Notes: generated by a model from the letters alone, not told the origin. Shown: positions 1-6,248, counted from the stretch's first letter. The stretch: 7,905 nt of DNA from an uncultured Bacilli bacterium (GCA_947630435.1 CANRHO010000031.1:1-7905), one strand, 5' to 3'. Numbers and translations are program-made.

Positions 1-299
1 AAATCACCAGGTAAAATAGCTCCAGGCATGGCAACTATAACCTTTAAACCTTCTTTTACGTTAGATGCTCCGCAAACTATTTGTAATTCTTCTTTTCCGG
101 TATTTACAATGCATACGTTTAAATGATCACTATTTGGATGCTTTTCTACCCTTATTATTTGTCCAACAACCAAATTATTGATGTTATTTGATATAACTTT
201 TTCTATATTAACACCAAACTTAGTTATTTTATCAGTTAATTCACTTATGTTTTCATTAGATATATCAACGTAATCTGACGTCCAATTCAAACTTATCAT
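1..299 (-). CDS. pheT: Phenylalanine--tRNA ligase beta subunit, N-terminal part (cut by window edge)
   Basis: This is the first 99 codons of the beta subunit of phenylalanyl-tRNA synthetase, which pairs with PheS as an (alpha-beta)2 enzyme charging tRNA-Phe in the cytoplasm. Translation from the ATG at 299 begins MISLNWTSDYVDIS. It continues through a stretch matching the PheT N-terminal OB-fold tRNA-binding domain: VVGQIIRVEKHPNSDHLNVC, then ELQIVCGASN, then a segment containing AMPGAILPGDF. That order is diagnostic of bacterial PheT (and of the related EMAP-II/YtpR fold). The start overlaps the pheS stop by one base (TAATG), and an AGGAAAG-type ribosome binding site lies inside the end of pheS, so the two subunits are probably translationally coupled. 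The rest of the gene lies to the left of the window. Identification is firm because the motif and the pheS neighbour agree. Confidence 0.96.
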   Translation of the reverse strand, partial: MISLNWTSDYVDISNENISELTDKITKFGVNIEKVISNNINNLVVGQIIRVEKHPNSDHLNVCIVNTGKEELQIVCGASNVKEGLKVIVAMPGAILPGD

Positions 300-1345
300 T
301 ATCTTTCCTCCTTTCTATCAAAAGGTTTATTTTGTCTTAAATCAGTTAGATAAAACGCTCTTAAATCATTAATACCATATTTAAGCATAGCAACTCTTTC
401 TAATCCAAAACCAAAGGCAAATCCATGCCATTTTTTAGGGTCATACCCACACATTTTTAATACCTTTGGATTTACTACACCAGCACCTGAAATGGTAATC
501 CAACCCGTATTTTTACAAATTGGGCACCCCTTACCCTTACAAGAAAAACAAGAAATATCAGTTTCGACCGATGGCTCTGTAAAAGGATAATAACTTGGTC
601 TAAAACGAGTTACACAATCCTCTCCAAATAAATGTTTAGCCGCAACATCAAAGGTGCCCTTTAAATCTGCTAAAGTTACGTTTTCATCAATTAGTAAACC
701 TTCTATTTGCATGAACTGATGAGAATGAGTTGCATCATCATCATCCCTTCTATAAGTCTTACCAGGACATACCATCCTAATTGGTTTTTGTCCCTTACCT
801 TCTAACATAACTCTAGCTTGCACAGGAGACGTATGACTTCTAAGTAAAATTTTATCTCCTTCTAAATAAAAGGTATCTTGAGAATCCCTTGCAGGATGTC
901 CCTTAGGTAAATTAAGTAATTCGAAATTATATAAATCTTCTTCTATTTCTGGGCCTTCGATTACGTCATAACCCATAGACATGAATAAGCCTTCCATATC
1001 CTCTACTACCTTTTCTAAAATGTTAGGAGCTCCTAAGTTAACTTTAGAAGCTGGTAATGTTATATCTATTTTTTCTTTAGATAACTTTTCATTTAACGCT
1101 TTTTCCTCTAGTTCTTTTTTCTTTTCATCTAAAGCATTAGTAACTAAGTTTCTAACTTCATTTACAAGTATACCAAATTCTTTTTTATCTTCAATTGAAA
1201 CATCTTTCATCATCTTAGAAAGTTCTGTTACCTTACCTTGTTTTCCTAGATATTCAACTCTTATATCGTTTAAAGTTTTCATATTGGTAATAGTTAAAAC
1301 ATCTTTTTCAAAAGTTTCCTTAATTTCGTTTACTTTTTCTATCAT
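299..1345 (-). CDS. pheS: Phenylalanine--tRNA ligase alpha subunit
   Basis: Catalytic alpha subunit of PheRS; activates Phe with ATP and transfers it to tRNA-Phe. At 348 residues it has the usual bacterial length. Residues 1-90 form the charged N-terminal coiled coil that contacts tRNA. The class II core follows: GPEIEEDLYNFELLNLPKGH with HPARDSQDTFY (about 131-160), motif 2 with CPGKTYRRDDDDATHSHQF (193-211) and QIEGL, and motif 3 GFAFGFGLERVAML (about 308-320). The cysteine-rich loop C266-x2-C269-x4-C274-x2-C277 followed by GWITISGAGVVNP is typical of bacterial PheS. The ATG start is supported by a strong AAGGAGGAAT site about 7 bases upstream. It sits directly downstream of a Phe-type T-box leader and overlaps pheT by one base, so pheST is one operon whose expression should rise when uncharged tRNA-Phe accumulates. 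Nothing is missing or broken. Confidence 0.98.
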   Translation of the reverse strand: MIEKVNEIKETFEKDVLTITNMKTLNDIRVEYLGKQGKVTELSKMMKDVSIEDKKEFGILVNEVRNLVTNALDEKKKELEEKALNEKLSKEKIDITLPASKVNLGAPNILEKVVEDMEGLFMSMGYDVIEGPEIEEDLYNFELLNLPKGHPARDSQDTFYLEGDKILLRSHTSPVQARVMLEGKGQKPIRMVCPGKTYRRDDDDATHSHQFMQIEGLLIDENVTLADLKGTFDVAAKHLFGEDCVTRFRPSYYPFTEPSVETDISCFSCKGKGCPICKNTGWITISGAGVVNPKVLKMCGYDPKKWHGFAFGFGLERVAMLKYGINDLRAFYLTDLRQNKPFDRKEER

Positions 1346-1368
1346 TTTTTATTCCTCCTTTTATACTT

Positions 1369-1429
1369 AAAAAATCCATGAGACAAGGGCGAACTTCATA
1401 TCCGCGGTACCACCTTGTTTCATAGATTT
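1369..1429 (-). terminator. Intrinsic terminator of the T-box leader, with the T-box fold in its upper part
   Basis: In the leader RNA, bases 1426-1413 (UCUAUGAAACAAGG) pair with 1388-1375 (CCUUGUCUCAUGGA), with one A-C mismatch and one U-G wobble, and run directly into six U (1374-1369). Three further A-U pairs (1429-1427 with 1374-1372) are possible. The top of the same stem is the expected antiterminator: ACAAGG, the UGGUACC bulge, GCG pairing with CGC, then CCUUGU. The lower part competes with the CAUAG/CUAUG hairpin just upstream. I see no separate terminator hairpin between the T-box and pheS. Confidence 0.75.
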
Positions 1430-1588
1430 CTATGCGCTTAATTTCTTGTAACGTAAGATATACGTGATAACTTTATTGTTATCCAGCTCCAAAGCGAATT
1501 CATAAGTTATTACTTATTAGCTTTCACCAACCGCTAACTCTCTTTAAGCTTTTTACTTACTACTACTCTTTTTCAATGCCTTTAACTA
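1369..1588 (-). promoter_or_regulatory. T-box riboswitch leader, Phe specifier (UUC)
   Basis: The leader carries the conserved T-box AAGGUGGUACCGCG at 1416-1403. The UGGU (1412-1409) can pair with the ACCA end of uncharged tRNA; its final U matches an A73 discriminator. The upstream part looks like stem I: AGAGAG followed by a UUAGC/GCUAA stem closing a GGUUGGUGAAA apical loop. The GAAUUCGC stretch on the 3' side places UUC, a Phe codon, at 1498-1496 as the specifier. Two small hairpins follow (GAUAAC/GUUAUC and ACGUA/UACGU), then CAUAG/CUAUG (1434-1421) just before the T-box. The downstream gene is pheS, so specifier and target agree. Start of the RNA is inferred from the promoter at 1595-1623. 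Confidence 0.95.
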
Positions 1589-1594
1589 ATGGTT

Positions 1595-1623
1595 ATTGTA
1601 TCACAAAAGGAAAAGTTAAGCAA
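1595..1623 (-). promoter_or_regulatory. Promoter of the pheST T-box operon
   Basis: On the minus strand TTGCTT (1623-1618) is followed after 17 bases by TACAAT (1600-1595), with TG one base before the -10 (extended -10, TGATACAAT). It lies just past the TAG stop of the Ig-like gene and gives a start about 240 bases before pheS, covering the whole T-box. The -35 is weak (TTG only), but the extended -10 and placement are good. Confidence 0.7.
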
Positions 1624-1624
1624 G

Positions 1625-2287
1625 CTACTTAATTTCTTTTATTTTGCTTATATTTCCAGCACTATCAATAACTCTTATGTATTTATATTTAAAATTTTCT
1701 TTTCTTATGGTTACTTCTTCCCCGGTTGTTTTTTCACTATCCCAATTTAACTTGTCATTGGAATACTGAATGTTGGATAAATTAACATTATCAATAGCTC
1801 TAATTGTTACATTATTACTTTCTTTTTTAAATATCAATTTAGGAACGTCTTTATCTATATTAACCACCGTTTCATATGCATAGCTTTTATATCCATGATC
1901 ATTTTGTACTCTTATATAAACCTTTTTGTTCATGGTTTTAGAAAAAACCAATTTTGCACTTATTTTCTTACCATTATTTTTTTCTTTTACATCTTTCCAG
2001 TTTTTTAAATCAAACGAATATTGAACTTTATTTATATTATATTTACTTGAAGCATCAATTAATAGTAAAACATCAGTATTAACTAACTGATTCCCGCTGG
2101 AATTAACCACCTCATCTATAATTGGCAGCTCACTTGTATTTATATTATTATTCATGGTTGATGCTAAACTTTGAACGTTTGCTCTTATTTTATTAGTAAT
2201 ACCAGATAAAAATATAAAATAACTTATAATAATTATTGATAATAAAACAATTACAAATATTAAAATGTTTCGTTTTTCTTTTCTCAT
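1625..2287 (-). CDS. Membrane-anchored protein with two Ig-like repeat units, function unknown
   Basis: A 220-residue protein. Residues 1-6 are basic (MRKEKR), 7-29 form one hydrophobic segment (ILIFVIVLLSIIIISYFIF), and the rest is hydrophilic, so it is probably an N-terminally anchored protein facing outside. Residues about 73-143 and 160-220 are two similar units sharing the pattern ID/N..N-x-(V/I)QYS-x-D-x-x-NW ... YIRV-x-(N/D)-x-x-G-x-x-S, which looks like tandem Ig-like/Y_Y_Y-type beta domains. I chose the ATG at 2287: AGGAG lies 8 bases upstream, whereas an in-frame ATG 11 codons earlier (2320) has no ribosome binding site. It ends in TAG immediately before the pheST promoter, with no clear terminator of its own, so read-through would enter the T-box leader. 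It follows frr but seems to have its own promoter. No function can be named; cell-surface or envelope role is an inference. Confidence 0.85.
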   Translation of the reverse strand: MRKEKRNILIFVIVLLSIIIISYFIFLSGITNKIRANVQSLASTMNNNINTSELPIIDEVVNSSGNQLVNTDVLLLIDASSKYNINKVQYSFDLKNWKDVKEKNNGKKISAKLVFSKTMNKKVYIRVQNDHGYKSYAYETVVNIDKDVPKLIFKKESNNVTIRAIDNVNLSNIQYSNDKLNWDSEKTTGEEVTIRKENFKYKYIRVIDSAGNISKIKEIK

Positions 2288-2311
2288 AATTATATCTCCT
2301 AGTCTAGTAAT

Positions 2312-2340
2312 ATTATACAAGTAAATAAATAAAAAAACAA
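2312..2340 (-). promoter_or_regulatory. Likely promoter of the Ig-like membrane protein gene
   Basis: TTGTTT (2340-2335), a 17-base spacer and a perfect TATAAT (2317-2312), giving a start about 18 bases before the ATG at 2287 with the AGGAG site in the short leader. The -35 box overlaps the 3' arm and U-tract of the weak hairpin that follows frr. Confidence 0.6.
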
Positions 2341-2355
2341 TAACTAATGTATTGT
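2331..2355 (-). terminator. Weak intrinsic terminator after frr
   Basis: Just past the frr stop, ACAATA (2355-2350) pairs with TATTGT (2342-2337) across a 7-base loop, followed by a run of T. The stem is only six pairs and AT-rich, so termination may be partial and frr may read through into the next gene. Confidence 0.4.
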
Positions 2356-2357
2356 GT

Positions 2358-2903
2358 TTATATACTCATTAATTCCTCTTCTTTTGATTTTAATTTTTCT
2401 TCTATCATTTTATTGTATTTAATAATTAATTCTTGAACTTCATCTTGTGCTCTTTTTTGATCATCTTCAGGAATTTCTAATTTTTTTATTGAATTATTAG
2501 CATCTTGTCTTACGTTTCTTAGCGCTATTTTTGCCTCTTCAGCTAAATTTTTAGCTTCCTTAACGTATTCTTTCCTTCTTTCCTCGGTAAGTTCTGGAAT
2601 AACTAGCATAACCGTTTCACCATTATTATTAGGAGTAAGACCTAAATCAGCCTCAAATATAGCTTTTTCTATTGCCCCTATTGAGTTTCTATCAAACGGC
2701 TTAATAACTATTTTGCGAGCTTCTGGTACTGATATTGTTGCCAATTGAATAAGTGGTGTTGCAACACCATAGTATTCTACCGCTACTTTATCAAGTATTC
2801 TAGGATTAGCACGTCCTGCTCTAACGTTTAAAAACCTATTTTCCATAACATCTATAGCCTTTTGCATTTTATCTTCTGCTTCTAATAAAATCTCTTCTGT
2901 CAT
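2358..2903 (-). CDS. frr: Ribosome recycling factor
   Basis: RRF works with EF-G in the cytoplasm to split post-termination ribosomes. The 181-residue length fits the family (about 185). The N-terminal helix ends in the hallmark VRAGRANPRILDKV (about 27-40). The beta/alpha domain II follows (VEYYGVATPLIQLATISVPEARKIVIKPFD, then TPNNNGETVMLVIPELTEERRKEY), and the two long helices of the bundle form the C-terminus (NVRQDANNSIKKLE ... IIKYNKMIEEKLKSKEEELM). The start is supported by AAAGAGGG about five bases upstream of the ATG, a modest site. In many bacteria frr follows pyrH, with tsf upstream. Here the gene before it is a 560-residue surface protein that ends in a terminator, and frr has its own promoter, so it appears transcriptionally independent of tsf. 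Confidence 0.97.
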   Translation of the reverse strand: MTEEILLEAEDKMQKAIDVMENRFLNVRAGRANPRILDKVAVEYYGVATPLIQLATISVPEARKIVIKPFDRNSIGAIEKAIFEADLGLTPNNNGETVMLVIPELTEERRKEYVKEAKNLAEEAKIALRNVRQDANNSIKKLEIPEDDQKRAQDEVQELIIKYNKMIEEKLKSKEEELMSI

Positions 2904-2924
2904 TTTATCCCTCTTTCATAATAC

Positions 2925-2953
2925 ATTATAAATTAAAAAAGACTTTATTACAA
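2925..2953 (-). promoter_or_regulatory. Likely frr promoter
   Basis: TTGTAA (2953-2948), a 17-base spacer, and a perfect TATAAT (2930-2925), giving a leader of about 15 bases before the frr ATG. The -35 box lies in the loop of the upstream gene's terminator, so the hairpin and the promoter share DNA. Confidence 0.65.
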
Positions 2954-2961
2954 GTCTTTTT
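2935..2961 (-). terminator. Intrinsic terminator of the 560-residue protein gene
   Basis: A perfect 10-bp inverted repeat, AAAAAGACTT (2936-2945) and AAGTCTTTTT (2952-2961), with a 6-base loop. It begins immediately after the TAA stop at 2965-2963 and gives a U-rich 3' arm on the minus-strand transcript. Because the arms are A- and T-rich it could also work in the other direction. Confidence 0.8.
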
Positions 2962-2962
2962 C

Positions 2963-4645
2963 TTAATGAATTACTCCACCCCATTCAATAGCAGCAAATC
3001 CTTTTCTTTCGAAAGTAGTTAGTTTTTCTTCTTTTATTTTAGTTTTTTTATCTACTTTCTTAACATGAATTGCAACTCTTAACAATGAGTCTGGTTTTGG
3101 ATTTATAATTAACTTATTATAATTTTCCCTGCTATTAGTTAATTCAAAGTAAACTAAATTTTTACCATTTTTTTCTAATACAGGTAACCAATACATAATA
3201 AATTCATTTCTTTCTCTATCATTTAAACCAATAATAGATAATTTTTCCTCTAAAAATTCTATTGCGTTATCTTTAGTAACATAAAAGCCTTCACTAAAAT
3301 CAACGTTAGTAGAACCGATTTCTTCCCAATATAAACCATAATAATACTGGTTATTATAATCATATAAATCTCCATTTTTATTAGCAACAACTTCCCAATT
3401 ACTTTTATATTTTGGATAAGTAGTAGTTAATAAACTTGGCTTTGCAAACGAAACACTTACTTTTGTATTATCATTTTTTGGATATAAATATAATACTGGT
3501 TTTGCATATCCTCCAATATAGGTTGCTATTTTTCCTGTTTCTTTAGTCTTTGGTATATAGTAATATTCATAACCTAAGCTTGCAGGATCATATTCTAAAT
3601 TACATCCAGCAGTTTCTTTCATCTTTTCTGATAAATTATCACAAGTTACACTTGGATCTTCAACAACGACATATATTCCAGCCTTTTTATCTTGTTCAAA
3701 CCACCCGGATAACAATGAATGTATCGTCATTAATTCATCGTTTATTTTTGCTAATTTTGCCAATGTTTTACCATTTAAATCTAATACTTTTAAATAATTA
3801 TCATTATCTACAACAACAATGTAACCTTTCGTATCAATTAACACCATTGAATGATAATAATCACTCTTCTTTAATTTCTTAGTTTTTGGATCATACTTAA
3901 CATATCTATTACCTTCAATGTAATAAACTGAACCATCGTCAAAATATCTAGCATCAAGCATATCACTTGAATCCAACAAGTTATTTTTATTTATTTCTTC
4001 ATCTTTTAACATTAAAACTATATTACTTTCTTCATCTATTAATCCAAATAAATTAGTTACTTCACCAACATTACTTATTTCAAAATAAGTTTTTTTACCA
4101 GCATCATGCACCGAAATGCCAAGTTCTCCATAATCACCTGTTACATTATCAATATAATTTACTTTACCTTCGTATTTTCCAAAATCAACCTTTTTAGCTT
4201 TGTTAGTATTAAAATTATACATAACATAGTCTCCATCTTTAATTAATACTAATTTTTCTGAATAATTTTCATTTGAAAATAACGTACAATTATCATTATT
4301 ACATTTATAAGTACCTATTTTTTTTACTTTGATATTATTAATATCATCATACTCTTCTTTTTCTGTCATTCTAATATCAGTTCCATACTCAGCTATAGTT
4401 TGGTATAAATTAAGTTCCTTTGCTGTACCAGTAGGTTCATACCATCCGTCCGTAACTTCTTTTGTACCAACTTTTTTCTTATTGGTATTGTTATCATCTG
4501 AAATACTTTTCATTTTATCATTTACTATGTAAGCTACCAAAGCTATTACAAATAATAATAATACTAAACATATTACTTTAAATATATTTCTTTTTTTGAT
4601 AGTTTCATTTGATGGTCTACCAACACCATTTTTAAATACTCCCAT
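2963..4645 (-). CDS. Large membrane-anchored extracytoplasmic protein, propeller-like middle and conserved C-terminal domain, function unknown
   Basis: A 560-residue protein. Residues 1-20 are a basic cytoplasmic tip with the short motif KNGVGRPSNETIKKR; about 21-42 form one membrane segment (IFKVICLVLLLFVIALVAYIV); a polar linker of D, N and K follows. Residues about 105-375 contain repeated short beta-strand pairs such as VLIKDGDYVMYNFNTNKAKKV, VYYIEGNRYVKYDPKTKKL and GYIVVVDNDNYLKVLDLNGKTL, resembling a beta-propeller or WG-like repeat fold. From about 380 a separate unit starts at YAKPVLYLYPK and runs through TYPKYKSNWEVV, YYYGLYWEE, DFSEGFYV, IEFLEEKLSIIGLNDRERNEFIMYWLP, PDSLLRV and LTTFERKGFAAIEWGG. 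I believe this unit recurs in hypothetical proteins of anaerobic Bacillota, but cannot name it. Extracellular cysteines occur as pairs C115/C120 and C335/C348, possible disulfides. AAAGGAG sits 6 bases before the ATG. The gene has its own terminator; the IS lies just upstream of its promoter. Confidence 0.85.
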   Translation of the reverse strand: MGVFKNGVGRPSNETIKKRNIFKVICLVLLLFVIALVAYIVNDKMKSISDDNNTNKKKVGTKEVTDGWYEPTGTAKELNLYQTIAEYGTDIRMTEKEEYDDINNIKVKKIGTYKCNNDNCTLFSNENYSEKLVLIKDGDYVMYNFNTNKAKKVDFGKYEGKVNYIDNVTGDYGELGISVHDAGKKTYFEISNVGEVTNLFGLIDEESNIVLMLKDEEINKNNLLDSSDMLDARYFDDGSVYYIEGNRYVKYDPKTKKLKKSDYYHSMVLIDTKGYIVVVDNDNYLKVLDLNGKTLAKLAKINDELMTIHSLLSGWFEQDKKAGIYVVVEDPSVTCDNLSEKMKETAGCNLEYDPASLGYEYYYIPKTKETGKIATYIGGYAKPVLYLYPKNDNTKVSVSFAKPSLLTTTYPKYKSNWEVVANKNGDLYDYNNQYYYGLYWEEIGSTNVDFSEGFYVTKDNAIEFLEEKLSIIGLNDRERNEFIMYWLPVLEKNGKNLVYFELTNSRENYNKLIINPKPDSLLRVAIHVKKVDKKTKIKEEKLTTFERKGFAAIEWGGVIH

Positions 4646-4677
4646 TTTTTACTCCTTTTCTATTATATTACATGTTT

Positions 4678-4708
4678 ATAATATCATATACCCCCCCCCA
4701 GGTGTCAA
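4678..4708 (-). promoter_or_regulatory. Candidate promoter of the 560-residue protein gene with a G9 tract in its spacer
   Basis: On the minus strand a perfect TTGACA (4708-4703) is followed by CCT, nine G (4699-4691) and then TATATGATATTATAA. Possible -10 boxes are GATATT at 17-base spacing (4685-4680) or TATTAT at 19 (4683-4678). Transcripts would start about 25-35 bases before the ATG, leaving room for the AGGAG site. The homopolymer fills half of the spacer. A nearer TATAAT (4667-4662) would put the start inside the ribosome binding site and is less likely as the main -10. Confidence 0.5.
4691..4699. repeat. C9 homopolymer tract
   Basis: Nine consecutive C on the plus strand, in a window otherwise poor in G and C. 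It lies 22 bases outside the left 18-bp repeat of the insertion sequence and between the -35 and -10 of the surface-protein gene. Such tracts are prone to slipped-strand length change. Confidence 0.95.
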
Positions 4709-4721
4709 GAGTATTTATTGT

Positions 4722-4739
4722 GGAAATTCGACTTTTGGG
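4722..4739. repeat. Left copy of exact 18-bp direct repeat flanking the IS (probable target duplication)
   Basis: GGAAATTCGACTTTTGGG, identical to 6396-6413 in the same orientation. The core AAA-N-TCGA-N-TTT is a dyad, so it also partly matches the other copy in inverted orientation. An exact direct match of 18 bp versus an imperfect inverted match favours duplication of the target over an IS-internal terminal repeat. Confidence 0.7.
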
Positions 4740-4778
4740 TAAATTATTTATTTAAAGTCCCGTTTTTTTATTTTAGGG
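4740..4778. repeat. Left terminal inverted repeat of the IS
   Basis: Imperfect match to the reverse complement of about 6355-6393: shared blocks TAAATT, CCCGTT and AGGG at nearly the same offsets, with AT-rich sequence between. The AT bias inflates the apparent identity; the CCCGTT...AGGG blocks are the convincing part. Confidence 0.6.
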
Positions 4779-4800
4779 ATTTTAACTCTGGAAAAGTTTT

Positions 4801-4856
4801 GGGGAATGTCAAGGACGTAATGAAATGAAGTTCATCGAAGATCCTTGACATTCTTC
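4801..4856 (+). other. Long stem-loop at the left of the IS
   Basis: AATGTCAAGGA (4805-4815) and TCCTTGACATT (4842-4852) form a perfect 11-bp stem. As RNA it extends through G-C and G-U pairs to about 15 bp (4801-4804 with 4853-4856). A possible inner stem is ATGAA (4820-4824)/TTCAT (4831-4835). It precedes the transposase promoter, so it would act on incoming transcription or as a DNA site, not on the transposase leader. Confidence 0.75.
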
Positions 4857-4874
4857 TATTTTATAATGATTTAG

Positions 4875-4910
4875 GTTTAAGTACATATTTGTACTTAAAC
4901 TTATTTTTCT
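4875..4910 (+). terminator. Hairpin with T-rich tail upstream of the transposase
   Basis: GTTTAAGTACA (4875-4885) and TGTACTTAAAC (4890-4900) form a perfect 11-bp stem with a TATT loop, followed by TTATTTTTCT. It looks like an intrinsic terminator that would block outside transcription from entering the transposase gene, a common self-limiting device of insertion sequences. Confidence 0.7.
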
Positions 4911-4917
4911 ATATAAT
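4889..4917 (+). promoter_or_regulatory. Likely transposase promoter
   Basis: TTGTAC (4889-4894), a 17-base spacer and a perfect TATAAT (4912-4917), giving a leader of about 35 bases before the ATG at 4961. The -35 lies in the second arm of the preceding hairpin. Confidence 0.55.
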
Positions 4918-4960
4918 ACTCTTTCGTATTTTGGCTTTATTTTTGAAAGGTGGTTCATTT

Positions 4961-6163
4961 ATGAAATTTTATAAAGCAAAAAAATACAAACACTTATCTT
5001 TTGAAGACAGATGTACTATTGAAGAATACTTAAATTATGGTTATAACTTTACTAAGATTGCTAATAGATTAAGTAAGGATAGAACAACTATTTCTAAAGA
5101 AGTTTATAAACATAGATTCTTAAGGAATTCTAATAATAGTAACTCTAAACCTTGTTGTTTTGAAACTAAACCTCCTTATGTTTGTAATGGTTGTGATAAG
5201 AAAAACTTTTGTACAAAAATTAAATATACTTATAGTCATGCTGTCGCTTATAATGAATATAAGAAAAATTTAATTGACTCTAGAAAGCAAGTTTATATAA
5301 CTAAGGAACAAATTGTTTCTATTAATGATGTTATCGCACCTTTAATGGTTCATAAACATCATTCTGTTAATCAAGTTTATATTACTCATCCAGAGTTACT
5401 TCCTTTTTCTAAATCTACTTTCTACAAATATATAGATTTAGGTTTACTAAATGTTAAAAACATTGATTTACAAAGAAAAGTTAAGTATAAAGTTAAAAAG
5501 GAATATGATTATACCAGGGAAAAAACTAATATTAAGATTAAGGTCGGTAGATTTTATACCGATTTTAAGGATTATTTAGAATTTCATCCTAATTGTTCTA
5601 TCGTTGAAATGGATACTGTTATTGGCACTTCCGGCGGCAAAGGTGGTAAATGCTTTTTAACACTTCTTTTTAGACAGTTTAATTTTATGTTAATTTTTTT
5701 ACTTCCTTATAAACAAAGTAAGTATGTTACGGAAGTATTTAATTATTTAAAAGAACTTTTAGGAATTGATGAATTCAAAAGATTATTTGAAGTTATCTTA
5801 ACTGATAATGGTACTGAATTTTCTGACCCAGAAAGTATAGAAGTTGATTTTAATACCGGTGAAATAGTTTCTAATGTATTTTATTGTGATTCTAATTGTT
5901 CTTGGCAAAAAGGTTCTATTGAGAAAAATCATGAATACATTAGGTACATTCTTCCTAAAGGCACTTCTTTTTCTGGATTAACTCAAGAAGATTGTAATTT
6001 AATTGCATCTCATATTAATTCTGTACCAAGGTTATCTTTAAATAATATTTCTCCTTATGAAGCTTCTTTTAACTTCATTGGAAAAGAAAATTTAGACAAA
6101 TTAAAAATCGATAAAATCAATTATGATAATATCGATCTAACAATAAGATTACTTAAAAAGTAA
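4961..6163 (+). CDS. IS30-family DDE transposase
   Basis: A 400-residue transposase. The N-terminus HLSFEDRCTIEEYLNYGYNF followed by TKIANRLSKDRTTISKEVYKH (11-51) is the helix-turn-helix that opens IS30 transposases. A cysteine cluster follows (C65, C66, C75, C78, C84; PYVCNGCDKKNFC), probably zinc-binding, as in one branch of the family. The catalytic core has D218 (VEMDTVIG), D282 (LTDNGTEFSDP) and E321 (WQKGSIEKNHEYIRYILPKG), then the usual tail with INSVPRLSLNNISPYEASF. All three acidic residues and an uninterrupted frame suggest an active enzyme. The ATG at 4961 is chosen because AAAGGTGG lies 7 bases upstream; the frame is open 24 codons further 5', but that segment is hydrophobic and overlaps the promoter. 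It is the only plus-strand gene here and converges on the lipoprotein gene. Confidence 0.96.
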   Translation: MKFYKAKKYKHLSFEDRCTIEEYLNYGYNFTKIANRLSKDRTTISKEVYKHRFLRNSNNSNSKPCCFETKPPYVCNGCDKKNFCTKIKYTYSHAVAYNEYKKNLIDSRKQVYITKEQIVSINDVIAPLMVHKHHSVNQVYITHPELLPFSKSTFYKYIDLGLLNVKNIDLQRKVKYKVKKEYDYTREKTNIKIKVGRFYTDFKDYLEFHPNCSIVEMDTVIGTSGGKGGKCFLTLLFRQFNFMLIFLLPYKQSKYVTEVFNYLKELLGIDEFKRLFEVILTDNGTEFSDPESIEVDFNTGEIVSNVFYCDSNCSWQKGSIEKNHEYIRYILPKGTSFSGLTQEDCNLIASHINSVPRLSLNNISPYEASFNFIGKENLDKLKIDKINYDNIDLTIRLLKK

Positions 6164-6248
6164 TTTAATAATTAAGCCAAAATACACTATAATTACTATA
6201 AAAATGTGGGACGTTTACCTTACAAAATTTAAAAATAATTAACTTCCC

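Noticed and set aside
981..1370. Open plus-strand frame opposite pheS, extending past its start
   Set aside because: Low-complexity Ser/Phe/Leu-rich translation, the antisense image of the Lys/Glu-rich PheS coiled coil; no ribosome binding site and it runs into the T-box region.
3550..4532. Open plus-strand frames opposite the 560-residue protein
   Set aside because: Their translations are unstructured antisense products of a well-supported minus-strand gene; no start signals or recognisable domains.
4662..4667. TATAAT as the -10 of the 560-residue protein gene
   Set aside because: Initiation would fall inside the AGGAG site, leaving almost no leader; kept only as an alternative to the TTGACA-G9 promoter.
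4889..4960. Longer N-terminus for the transposase (24 extra residues)
   Set aside because: It would begin inside the hairpin and cover the promoter; the added residues are hydrophobic and unlike IS30 proteins, while the ATG at 4961 has a good ribosome binding site.
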